Shown one piece after another: positions 47,482 to 57,540 of a stretch of 64,000 nucleotides of DNA. Numbering within the stretch: the first letter of the stretch is position 1; the number at the start of each line of letters is the position of its first letter. This stretch comes from Tenodera sinensis (taxonomy: Eukaryota; Arthropoda; Insecta; Mantodea; Mantidae): positions 24,912,935 through 24,976,934 of the forward strand of contig CM060965.1 in NCBI GenBank assembly GCA_030765045.1, written 5' to 3'. The notes beneath the pieces were generated by a model, which worked only from the letters and a program-made list of their open reading frames with translations, ran no database searches and had not been told where the DNA came from. The position numbers were made by a program, and so were the translations under genes.

Positions 47482-49070
47482 CTATGTGACATCACAGTGT
47501 GGGAAAGGAAACAGGTGCGTGAGAAATGTGACAAATAAAGCACAGGTTCCACATTTAACATCAAATACTAAAGAAATATTTGACCATACTTCCAAATTAA
47601 TGTGATAAGAATGGTATTTCTGGTAATGCTGCTAATTTAATGACACATGTGATTGTTGGATCTTTCTTTTCCACATGTTTTCAATATATTATTTATGTTC
47701 AGCAACCCTTTATCTGACGTAATTTTTTAAGGCCTGTAACTCAGTTACATTATAGAAATAGCCCTAATGTATAATGAAAGCAGAAAAATCTGTGAGATTA
47801 CATAATTGGCAAAAACAAGTGTTTCTTGTAAAACATTGCACATTTTAGGCTTTACCCAAAAATTCACAGTGCTTAAACTTCAGAGCAACTTGAATGTATA
47901 AATAGTTCCCATATATACTCCATCCAGCCTTAGATCTCTACTTTGTATCCTTCTGTGATAACCTGGTGTTAGTATCAACTTCGACAATAACAAACAAATG
48001 CCACGTGGACTCACGCCTGGTGTAAATAAATGATGCAACAGAACAATATTTACTCAGAAGTTTTAGGGACAGCACTGTTATTGGGTTACATTCAAGTAGT
48101 CTTTACCAAGGTTATACATCTTGAAAGCTCAAGATAATTGCCAACATTTAAGGTACCATATTTTGTGGTGTACTTTGGCTTCGGCATACAGCGGGTTAGT
48201 TGTTGATGGCTTGGGCTTGCATCAAGTGGGGACAAAAGAGTGGAGTGATTATAGTTCAAATAATGTTTAAAACAGATTAGCTGACCTATACATTCCTGTT
48301 TCTGTTCCAGTATAAGAAAATAAATCTTAAGACCAGCATCTTATCACACTTATCACATTAAATTATGCAAAGCATACCATTACTTGATGAAACTAATCAC
48401 TCAGTTTTGTATACATTTTATTATGAAGCATTTGAAAAACAAGGATGTTCAGTTTTGTTATTGTTTGACCTATCCTTGGATCTCATCATGGTAAATGACT
48501 TGCATCTAATATTAGGGTATTGAAAGTATTGTGTTGTAAGAATTAACCTAAAATGTGCTTGCAAAAGTGCTAGTCAAAGAATAACAAAGCATTAACAGTA
48601 AATATAAATACACAAAATACATACAGTTTTTTTTAAGTAATGCATTAGTAGGGACCTATAAAATTCTTGACATCCTTAAAATTCTTGTGCAGTAAAGATA
48701 GAAATTCCTGAGTAATCCTTGGGTAACAGGGAAAAAAAAAGTTTCTACATAAATTATAAGAGCAATGATTTTTGGCAGTTGTATGTTTATTATATGATTA
48801 TAAGTTGAACATTTACATTTTGGTTTATTCAATATATTTTTCTTCAAGAGTTTTTCAAATAAGGAAATAGTTTTTTCTCCACATCGAAATAATTCTAGCT
48901 ACGTATTTTACACTTTGTGACTGGTGTTGAGATGGAAGGTCTCCACAGAAACATTCACAAAGCAATATATTTCATGTTAAAACCTAAAATTTCCTAAAAA
49001 TGTCAATTATAGTCTCTTCTTATTCCTTGATATGCATTTATAAATACATATCCCCTCACTTCTGAATACT
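47482..49070. other. Upstream intron of BRD8, nothing recognised
   Basis: No further BRD8 exon was found in this stretch by looking for the conserved SANT-like and coiled-coil blocks on the minus strand. No repeat family of this window is present. Confidence 0.45.
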
Positions 49071-49074
49071 ACTT

Positions 49075-49410
49075 TCATAAGTATAGGAGGAGAGTATTTC
49101 CAGGTTTGACATGTTCAAGTTCATTTGTCCATCTGTAAGAACACAAGTAAACTTCCACAACCGTTTTGAGTGTACTTTGAATGGATATCAGAGCTTCAAG
49201 GATACTCAGGTTAGTGCTTTTCCACAAGAGCTCTTTGAGGGTAAGATAACCATTCGTAGCTCCATCTAAGGGAACAGTTCTTAAAGAGGGCACTTTGGCC
49301 AATAGTGACTTCAGCTTATCTATGTGCTGAATAGAACACTCTGCACAATAACTCTGTAACAGGCCCGAGATTGTTCTAGTTGGGTCACAAAAAATTAATC
49401 TAACAAGAAA
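49075..49410 (-). other. Unidentified coding-like fragment, about 108 codons
   Basis: The minus strand reads VRLIFCDPTRTISGLLQSYC, CSIQHIDKLKSLLAKVPSLR, TVPLDGATNGYLTLKELLWK, LISIQSTLKTVVEVYLCSYR and ELEHVKPGNTLLLYL, then stops. The composition (balanced hydrophobic and charged residues, no low complexity) looks like real protein. I do not recognise the family. It borders the 5' end of the J2 LINE. It may be an exon of a host gene or a retroposed gene fragment. No splice donor suits its 3' end. Confidence 0.35.
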
Positions 49411-50984
49411 TAATAAAAAAGAACGTAAAGAATTTAAGAAAGATTTGAAACAAGAAAGAGAATGTGATCCTAACACTCAAAGCAATATCTTTTTTTTCAA
49501 AATTTTAATATGCAAGAACTGAACATTGCAATAAATAATCTAAAAAACAAAAAGTCTCCTGGACCAGATCATATACATCCAGAGTTCATAAAAAACCTTG
49601 GAAAAACAGCAAAACAACAACTACTAAAACTCTACAATCTATCCTGGAAAACCACTGTACCTGCTGAATGGCGAAAAGCAATTGTCCCACTCTTGAAGAT
49701 AAAACAGCATCAGGAATAAAAAATTATAGACCAATAGCTCTTACTAGCATAATAGCAAAAGTGATGGAAAGAATGGTGTCAGACAGGTTAAATTGGTTTC
49801 TAGAATCACAAAATTTAATATCCCCATGTCAAGCTGGATTCAGAGAGTTCTACTCTACAAATGAACAAGTCTTACTTCTCAGTCAAGAAATCAAAGACTC
49901 CTTCAATAGAAAAGAAGATAATGTATCAGTTTTTATTGATTTCCAAAGTGCATATGATTCTATATGCAGAACAAAACTACTACTTAAAAAAAAAAAAGAT
50001 ACAAGGTCCAATGTTTTCATGCTTATGTCATTTCCTAACACAACACTGTATTGCTACCAGATATGGAAGAAACGTATCTAATCTAAATATAAACAAGTAC
50101 ACCGTGGCTTACTACAAGGCACAGTGCTCAGCACTACATTTTTAAATATATTTATTAACAATCTGCCACAACGAATACAAGAATCAGGTGCGAAGTGTGC
50201 ACTATTTGCTGATGACTTAGTAATGTGGACTTCAAAACCAAAGAACAAAAGTACAGAACTAGAAAAAACCATGCTCCAATCCTTAACCAACCTACAAAAG
50301 TGGACCAAAGAAAATTTAATGACAGTTAATACAACAAAATCAAACTACCAAATCTTTTCACTAAGAAAAGAACAACTAAAAATAAAACTAAATTTTGAGG
50401 GTTAACAATTACCAGAAACAAAGGAAGCAAAGTATTTAGGAGTTACATTTGATACCAAACTTACAATGGATCAAACAAATAGAAAATGTAATACAAAGAG
50501 CAGAAAGGAGCCTTTCACTGTTAAAACGTCTAACAGGAATGAAGTGAGGATGTTCCAGAGCAACTCTTAACAAAACATACAATGCATATATAAAGCTATT
50601 AACTTACTGCAGCAAACTTTTTGTAACAGCAAATACAAAAAAAATTCAAATCTTTAAAAACCAAATCTGAGACTAATTACAGGTGCTATCAAAACCACAC
50701 CAATACCAGCTATGGAAATACTAACCAACCAATACCCCATTGAATATGAAATAGAAAAAGTAGCTCTTACTCAACACGAAAAGTTGATCAGACTCCCATT
50801 CAATACATGGCACAAGAGAAATTTTACATACATTAAAGACTCAGGAGAGCTTTCTTTCCAAAATTCAGACATCAAGAAGAATGTATACCTTCCTAATTCA
50901 AAGAAAAACTTCATATCTAAAGTCAATCCGACACAAACATTAGACATGACATTATTTACATCTGACAGAAGAAGTTAAGAAAAG

Positions 50985-51118
50985 TGTAATGATCCAGCAG
51001 AAATGAACGAAGACCACTTGAAGACCTGTGAAGCATTAAGATCAGAAGAAACTACAGTTCACAAGTATTGGAAAGCACGAATGCTAATGGCTTCTTTGCC
51101 AGATGCAAAGCACTAGAA
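50985..51118 (+). mobile_element. LINE J1c, 3'-end fragment inserted in J2
   Basis: The stretch from AATGATCCAGCAGAAATGAA to GCACTAGAAAACAAC matches the 3' ends of J1a and J1b almost exactly (codons for DPAEMNEDHLKTCEALRSEE). AGTGT on each side may be a short TSD. Confidence 0.8.
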
Positions 51119-51286
51119 AACAACTAGTGTTCCAAAATTATTGGCATTAGAGATAATCCATACTAGATTTCCAGAACATGAATGGCTCCATATTTATACT
51201 GAGGATCATTTATATCAAACAAAGATGGAGCAGGTGCTGGAGTCACATGTCACCTCTTTTCCTATTACAAATCTTTAAGTTATGGA

Positions 51287-51445
51287 CCCAGGCCGATGGT
51301 TTTTAAGTGTGCTTAAAAACGACAGCTCCATGTCAGTAGATTTACTGACATGTAAAAGAATTCCTGCGGGACAACATTCCGGCACACCGGTGACGCTGAT
51401 GTGATCCTGGCAATTGACAGCGTCGTTAAATAAGAATTTTTTTTT
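51287..51445 (-). mobile_element. SINE family D, 5'-truncated copy with TSD
   Basis: TTTAAGTTATGGA occurs at 51274-51286 and 51446-51458. The minus-strand 3' body (GTGATCCTGGCAATTG on plus) is that of 5335-5555. The tRNA-like head is missing. It interrupts the J2 RNase H region. Confidence 0.8.
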
Positions 51446-52134
51446 TTTAAGTTATGGAACTACAAACTTTGATGGAGAAATTGAAGCAATTCGAATGGCC
51501 CTACAAAATCTTTTGTACAGAATTTCACATTTTCATCAAGCAGTTATTCTCTTAGATTCCAGAGCGGCAATTATAGTATTACTTTCAAGTTGTCACCAAA
51601 AAACCAAACAATTATAGTCTAACAGCACTTCAAAAACACCTAGGCTTCCAATGGATACCAGCTCACTGTGGACTGAGTGGTAATGACAAAGCTGATTTTC
51701 TTGCAAAAAAGGGTACCAGCAGTGTACAAAAATCTATAGTTAATTTACCATTTTATGCAGCTAAAAGATTAGTCAACTCTGAATTAAAAAAAAATATTGC
51801 AAAATACTACTATAAAAAATCAAAAAATAAAAGATGGGAACTACTAAACATTCAAAAAGTAACTCCTGAGTATCCTCAAAAAATAGCAGTTGCAACCTTC
51901 AGGTTGATTACAGGATATGATTGTCTGGCAAAACATTTAAACAGAATTGGGATATATTCTTCACCACTCTGTCCTCTATGTGATCTGCAAGAGGAAATGG
52001 ACCGAGACCACCTTCAAATATGCCCAGCCACTTCTAGCACCACATCCATCAGTGAAAAATGTTGGAGAGCAAGAGGATTAATGACTTCATTGTCAGAAAT
52101 CCAGCATTAGCCAACAACATATTGGCATGTGGTT

Positions 52135-52410
52135 CTGAAAACTGGTCAATGAACAGAAGGGATAAAAGAATGGTGGAAACAGCTGAAATGAATTTTTAAG
52201 CATTGTTGGATATACCCATTTAGATCACATGAGGAATGGCACAATCAGTGAACAACTAAAAATATATAACTTAAATATGTATATGCAAACAGAATTGGGC
52301 AGATCATATAACACGGATGTCAAATAATAGAATAACTAAAATAGTTGCTGGATATAAACCTGAAGGAAACCTTGCTGTTGGGAGACCTAAATGTTGCTGG
52401 AAAGATGATC
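52135..52410 (+). pseudogene. LINE ORF2 C-terminal remnant
   Basis: Frames give SENWSMNRRDKRMVETAEMN, then WADHITRMSNNRITKIVAGY and NLAVGRPKCCWKDDLL. This is the familiar C-terminal segment of RTE/Jockey-like endonuclease-RT proteins (W.....R.i...EM...R...G.tr.D..rne.i...L...W..Hi.Rm...ri......y.p.G.r..GRP...W.d). It is heavily broken. Confidence 0.6.
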
Positions 52411-53884
52411 TTCTCTGAGTCGAAGCAGGCCAACCTGGCCTATCCTGGTGTCGATAATTTTAATTATTTGCAACTGCTTTTCTTTGTCTTGAATTTTGAA
52501 AAATTGTGGCATCTGTTGGGGCAATATTTTCTGCAGGTATCAAACAAGGGCCTGTCCTTTTCAAAACAATTGGCTTTAATATTAAAATAAAATGCAAAGG
52601 AATAAGTTATGAAGAAAGTTTCATTCCAACACTCTTTTGTCTTAATTTTTAAGTAGGCTTATAACTGCTTACAGCACACAGCACTTTTGATAGAAAAGTC
52701 TTTTACCCTCTAGTTGATGTAATTAAATATATCTCAATTATTTTTCCAGATGGAAAATAAATGCAGAACTAGTTGCTGATTCTGTGTTATACAAAACAGA
52801 AGATTTATTCAGTCCTTCATAGATTTACATACAGTCCTGTTAGTTCCAGAATCAACAGCTAGCATATGTTCTCAAACATGATTTGTCTTATCTCAACATT
52901 GAGAATGGCTTATAAGAAAGTCTAAATAAATCTAATCACCCCGTATGTTATTTTAAAAATGTCATAATTTTACTAATTTAATCTGAAACAATAAGAAAAG
53001 AGGGCAGACTTTCCAAGCATGTTATTTAATAGTTAACACAAAACAATAACACTGAACAAAAAATGAAATACAATAAAACCAATTAAAAACAATGAAAGAG
53101 AACAATAATGGCATCTTGAAGTCATTTCAAAATTCAGCTGTGGATGACATATAACATGCTAGACTAAACAAGCAAAAGACTTCCCTATGCAGTCAGAAAG
53201 CAAACATTAACAATGCTTCTCTCATTTCAGGCATTACTGTAACTCTCTAAACTCCATCCTTTCACAGCTAAGATAGAGGTTTCTAAGCATTAAACCTTAC
53301 AGCAATACTAAGAATTACACACATGCCAAACAAACTCTGTGCTACAGTCTGTGAATGAATTCACTGAATTGTGCTAAATCTAAAATTAAATATATCTACC
53401 TCTAAAGCATTACACACCAGTTAAAATTAAAAAAAAATGCTAGTTTAGTCCCTTTCCCCATGACACAGAAGTGATAAAAGAAACCAACATACACTTGCAG
53501 ATACATTCATTAGCTCAGTGCTACCTGCAGCACTTTTTGAATATTTACAAACTATACTATTCTAGATCCTTAATACCTATTGGTGCATGGTACATGGTGC
53601 AAGGAAGAGGAAAAGTTCATGCAATTCTAATGAATGTTTGAATTGCATCTGAGCTTAATGCTTCATAGATAAAAAAGACAAACAAAAGTTTATATTAACA
53701 GATGAATAATATATAAGTATTACACTCCTCATTAGATTAACAGAGATATTCAGTTACTACCAATAAACAAATTGTCTTAACTGGAGATGGAAGGCAATGT
53801 TAAAGTAACCAAGTTTGTGTACATACACTGAGAGAGTCATTGTTGCTGGTATAATTAATGTTATTATCATTATTATTTATTGAA
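52411..53884. other. AT-rich sequence, nothing recognised
   Basis: There are no open frames of note and no repeats shared with the rest of the window. Confidence 0.45.
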
Positions 53885-54139
53885 GGACTAGATAAAAAAT
53901 GAGAACTATTTTTTTCTCTGAAATAACTTTATTGACAGAGGTACTTATTAGTAACACACCTTCAATATAACCACCCCCATTATTTATGACCTTTTGCCAA
54001 ATGTTCGGAAGGTGTTGTATACCATCTGCATCTCTATTTCTGTTTATGTCCAGTATTGGCTGCTGTATAACATGGATAATGTCATATCTGGTTTTGTATC
54101 GGATCCCTCACAGCAGTTCTTTCACTTTGTCAATGAAAT

Positions 54140-54700
54140 GTAATCACAGAGACTACTATCGGGTGAGTACAGTGGATATTCCAGAATCTCCCATTGCTAG
54201 TGGTGCAAGAGATCCTGGGCAGCAGCAGTGGTATGGCATCTTGCACTGCCATGAAGAATGACTGGGTGCTGTTCCAAGAAATGTCATCACTTTGGACGAA
54301 ACCTGGGCTCACTCATACAAATCAAACTTGAAATACCAATCCAATGAATGGAGGCATCCAGTTCTCCTGTCCAAAGAAAGTGCATGCTACACAAAGTGTT
54401 GTGAAAGGATGTTCATTGAGGTGTAGTACCACCATGGGTGATGATAGACGCTACCTACTACTGCACGTTCCTGCAACACCACCTTCATCCAGCATTCAGG
54501 TGAAAGTGACGACATTTCATGGAACAGCACCTCATTCTTCATGACAATGCAAGATGCCACACTGCTGCTGTTGCTGCCCAAACAATGGCAGTGGGAGATT
54601 CTGGAACATCCACCATACTCACCCAATATGAGTCTGTATGATTATGATCTCTTAGCCAAAGTGAAAGAACCACTGCAAGGGATCCGGTACAACACCAGAG
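54140..54700 (+). pseudogene. Mariner-type transposase, broken
   Basis: Frames contain RNVITLDETWAHSYKSNLKY, QSNEWRHPVLLSKE, HSSHDNAR-like (DN in a shifted frame) and WEILEHPPYSPNMSLYDYDL, LAKVKEPLQGIRYNTRDD. The LDETW, HDNAR and PPYSPxxxxxDYxLF blocks are those of mariner transposases. An N-terminal part is missing. At least four stops or shifts are present. Confidence 0.78.
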
Positions 54701-54784
54701 ATGATAATTATTATTTATTTATGCCAATAAACTTTCTTACTTATTTGCTGTGGCACTGAATTTTTCAGTTCCAGTTCTACCTCT
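54700..54784 (+). mobile_element. SINE-A internal-deletion copy with 9-bp TSD
   Basis: ACCAGAGAT flanks it (about 54691-54699 and 54785-54793). It has the family head (TATTTATTTATGCCAATAAAC) joined directly to GCTGTGGCACTGAATTTTTC and the TTCCAGTTCTACCTCTCA tail. The middle of the element is absent. Confidence 0.75.
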
Positions 54785-55059
54785 CAACCAGAGATCACAT
54801 CCATAGGGTGGTCAATACAGGACAACCACAGAAATAGATGCACAGATGGTATACTGTACTTTCCGAACATTTCGCAAAAGGTTATAAATAACACCTTATA
54901 TTGAAGAGGTGTGTTAATTATAAGTGCCTCTGTCAAGAAAGTCATTTCAGAGAAAAAAGATAGTTCTCATTACTTTTTATCCAGCCCTTGTTTATTTATT
55001 CTTTACGTGCTACATCATATATTATTATGGTTTAGTTGTAACCCTTGTTAATTGACCAT

Positions 55060-55440
55060 AACCTTAACTCTCTCTCTCTCTGTATATATGTCCTCTCTAT
55101 CCACTGACCATCTACATTTAGTCTGCACCTTGCACAAGAACTCCCCTAATCTTGGTATCTGCTTGTGGTCCTCAAATATTTTTCACAAAGCCATTTCTTT
55201 GTTCCTTAAGCACCCACTGCCTGCTAATTAAATTTTCTCTCCAGTTATTAGTGGCCTTAATTTAAAAATTATATGAATTTCATCTTCCTTCTCCCCACAT
55301 ATTGAACAATGTCCTTAATCTCAATACACCAAAATTGAAATGGGGATATCCCTTCTTTTTTATTTTCCTTACAAATTAAAATAGAGTTGTTCGTTTCTAG
55401 ATCACTCACAGAAATTTTAAGATATGACCAAGAGCTGTCT
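55060..55440 (-). pseudogene. LINE ORF2 C-terminal zinc-knuckle remnant
   Basis: The minus strand reads CSICGEKEDEIHIIFK and, in a second frame, NNWRENLISRQWVLKEQ. The CxxCxxxxExxxHIxxxC block is the C-terminal knuckle of many non-LTR ORF2 proteins. It is too short to assign to a clade. Confidence 0.4.
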
Positions 55441-55739
55441 GTTTTCCCTGACCTGTGCCATTAACACTTGGCTTTCCATGTAGGTACCAGTACCTCAGGT
55501 GCCACTATTTCTGTAGAATGGTTCCTCAGTTGTTTCCAAGGACTTTAGTAAATCCCTTACCAGGCTTCCCAGCAGAGGAAAATATTCCCATGTCAATATC
55601 AAAACTCAAACCCCAGTCCCTTCACACCACAGACAGGAGTGCATCATGGAATAAAAATCTTATGTGTAAAGTCACGTAAGTTTCTCTACTCATTCTTATA
55701 CAAACTATTCTTAAAAATGTTTATCCTTCTATCTATTTC

Positions 55740-56675
55740 ATGTTAATCAAGTCAGACATTTGTACTGTCCCCCAATCGGATCTCCGGGTGGGGACATCTT
55801 TAGGCAAATTTCATCACAACAATTCCAATACTTTAAGAATTCTACAATGGAATGCAGGAGGCATGTCCCAGCCTAAAAAACAAGAGCTAATGAAAACATT
55901 AAAAGACCAAGATATAGATGTCTTCACAGTACAAGAAGCCAATATATCACAAGAACAGGAAATATACTTTGAAATGGATCAGTACACTACACATATACTT
56001 CCAAAGGCTCGTCAAATAGCAAGTGGTATTCTTACAGGAATTAAAAGAAATATGAAAGCTACTATCCAAATCCAAAAAACAATGGAAGAACAAGATAAAT
56101 CAGAAATAGTTAAAATTGAAGTATGGAAAAGTAACTACCACTATAGAATTTACAGTATCTACAATCCTCCAGACAATACACTAGATCTAAATTCTATTCC
56201 CATAGAACCCAAAAGTATTTTAATAGGTGATTTTAATGCACACTCCCCTAGGTGGGGCTACAGAGATATAAATTCAGCAGGAAGAGTCATAGAAGACCTA
56301 TTAAACTCGTCAACAATGGAATTAATATTTAATCCAAATGATCCACCCACTTACCTTCATTATAATGGTTCGGGTACAAATCCTGACCTTCTGATGGTGT
56401 CATCTGACATAATTGACAATACAAAAAGAGAAATAATAGAAGACCCAGGTTCAGGCCACAGAATCACCATAAACTCCATAAGAGGTCTAATAAATAAAAG
56501 TAACAAACCAAAAGTTAAAACTTCTTGGAATTTTAAAAAAGCAGATTGGTCCAGTTTCCAAAATGAGATAGAAGGGAAGTGTAATATACTGTTAGAATCA
56601 GAGTTCAAGTCAACAGATGAAATGAATAAAAAAATTTGTGAAATATTGACAGCAGCCAAAACACATATCCCCTAA
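55740..56675 (+). pseudogene. J1a APE-type endonuclease segment
   Basis: The frame is open for 311 codons: RILQWNAGGMSQPKKQELMK, VFTVQEANI, RIYSIYNPPDNTLDL, LIGDFNAHSPRWGYRD, NPDLLMVSSDI, GSGHRITI. QWN, QE, GDFNAH and the final SDH-like site (here SGH) form the catalytic pattern of APE endonucleases; the usual Asp of SDH is Gly in this copy. An in-frame TAA at 56673 interrupts the protein before the RT. Confidence 0.82.
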
Positions 56676-57476
56676 GGAAAGTTAAAGAAATATAGCTACT
56701 TTTGGTCTCCATCTTTATCTAAGTTAAAACACGAAAGAAATATAGCAAGAGTCAAAGCCGAAAGAACCAAGTGTCCAGAAGATGTACAAAACTGGAGAAG
56801 AAAAGCAGCCATTTTTAAGAAAGAATTAATTACAGCAAAAAGGGCCAGTTTCACAAATTTTGTAGAACATATGGACTATAGGAAAGATGGAAATAAAATA
56901 TACAAATTCCTTAATAAAACAAAATTATCAAAAAATACAACTGAACCATTAAAATATAATAACAAAAGCTTAACTACAGATAGGGAAATAGCAGAATCCC
57001 TTAACAAGTTTTATGCTCAGCCACAAAGAATACCCCAAGCGTATAAAAAACATGATAAGGCTATCCAAAAAACTATCAGAGAAACTAGTAAGCCAAAAGG
57101 TATACGAAATGATATTTTTATTCAGGATTTTAATGAAACAGAACTGGATTTAGCAATAGAACAATTACAGAACAAAAAATGTCCTGGACCTGACAAGATC
57201 CATCCAGAGTTTATTAAACACCTTGGCAGGAAAGGAAAAGAAATCCTACTTAAACTGTATAACACGTGTTGGAGAATGACTGTACCTTCCGACTGGAAAA
57301 AAGCCATTATCATCCCGATTTTAAAGAAAAACAAACCCTCAAACAATATTAATAGTTTCAGACCAATATCTTTGACCAGTGTTATTGCAAAAGTGATGGA
57401 AATAATGGTGGCATCTAGACTTAACTGGTTCCTAGAATATTACAACTTCACAGACCGGCTTCAGACAGAATCATAG
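56676..57476 (+). pseudogene. J1a linker and first RT blocks
   Basis: In the same frame as the endonuclease, this holds a Lys-rich linker, KKCPGPDKIHPEFIKHLGRK, SDWKKAIIIPILKKN and SFRPISLTSVIAKVMEIMVA. Compared with J1b, 11 bases are deleted near 57448 and three more near 57492, so the frame is lost at 57476. Confidence 0.8.
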
Positions 57477-57540
57477 TACAAGTGAAAATGTACTACTAAG
57501 CCAAGACATCAAGGAAGCTTTCAATAGAAAGGAGGATACC

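Larger units (their letters stand above)
28746..45118 (+). mobile_element. Ty3/gypsy-type LTR retrotransposon, gag-only, carrying nested insertions
   Basis: The left LTR begins TGAGACAGAATATTAG at 28746 and the right LTR begins with the same sequence at 44283. Both end CAGCACCA (34721 and 45118). The target duplication is ATTT (28742-28745 and 45119-45122). After removing insertions each LTR is 654 bp. Internal parts are a candidate primer site just after the left LTR (TGGCTTGCCCAACGTGG, 34725-34741), gag (35014-35290 plus 40905-42696), an integrase C-terminal remnant and a purine tract AACAAAACAAGGGGCA just before the right LTR. Protease, RT, RNase H and the integrase core are absent. Nested inside are a hAT (29118-34431), a Penelope-like element (35295-40899), a SINE (43081-43316) and a foldback (44330-44500). 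It sits in the BRD8 intron in opposite orientation to the gene. Confidence 0.88.
49400..52120 (+). mobile_element. LINE J2, old 5'-truncated copy with two later insertions
   Basis: RT and RNase H blocks follow those of J1 with lower identity: NNLKNKKSPGPDHIHPEFIK, YRPIALTSIIAKVMERMVSD, FIDFQSAYDSI, then LFADDLVMWTS (both Asp kept), the RNase H end WIPAHCGLSGNDKADFLAKK, and CPLCDLQEEMDRDHLQICP. The 3' end is CCAACAACA. At least eight frame breaks are seen. A fragment of J1 (50985-51118) and a family-D SINE (51287-51445) sit inside it. It is older than both. Confidence 0.82.
53885..54987 (+). mobile_element. Dead mariner-type transposon with long inverted repeats
   Basis: The left end AAAATGAGAACTATTTTTTT, CTCTGAAATAACTTTATTGA and GACAGAGGTACTTAT is matched in inverse by the right end (about 54925-54985). 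Inverted repeats extend at least 60 bp, with similarity beyond. Inside is a broken transposase (54140-54700) and a SINE-A fragment. Confidence 0.8.

Noticed and set aside
45452..45754. 100-codon minus-strand frame
   Set aside because: It runs across the 104-bp tandem duplication and has no domain; the two halves repeat the same peptide.
47055..47138. Extra BRD8 exon on the minus strand between a TATGCAG and a CAG|GTAAAT
   Set aside because: In the phase required by the exon at 47374 it has an early stop, and the direct join 47374 to 24913 is already in phase.
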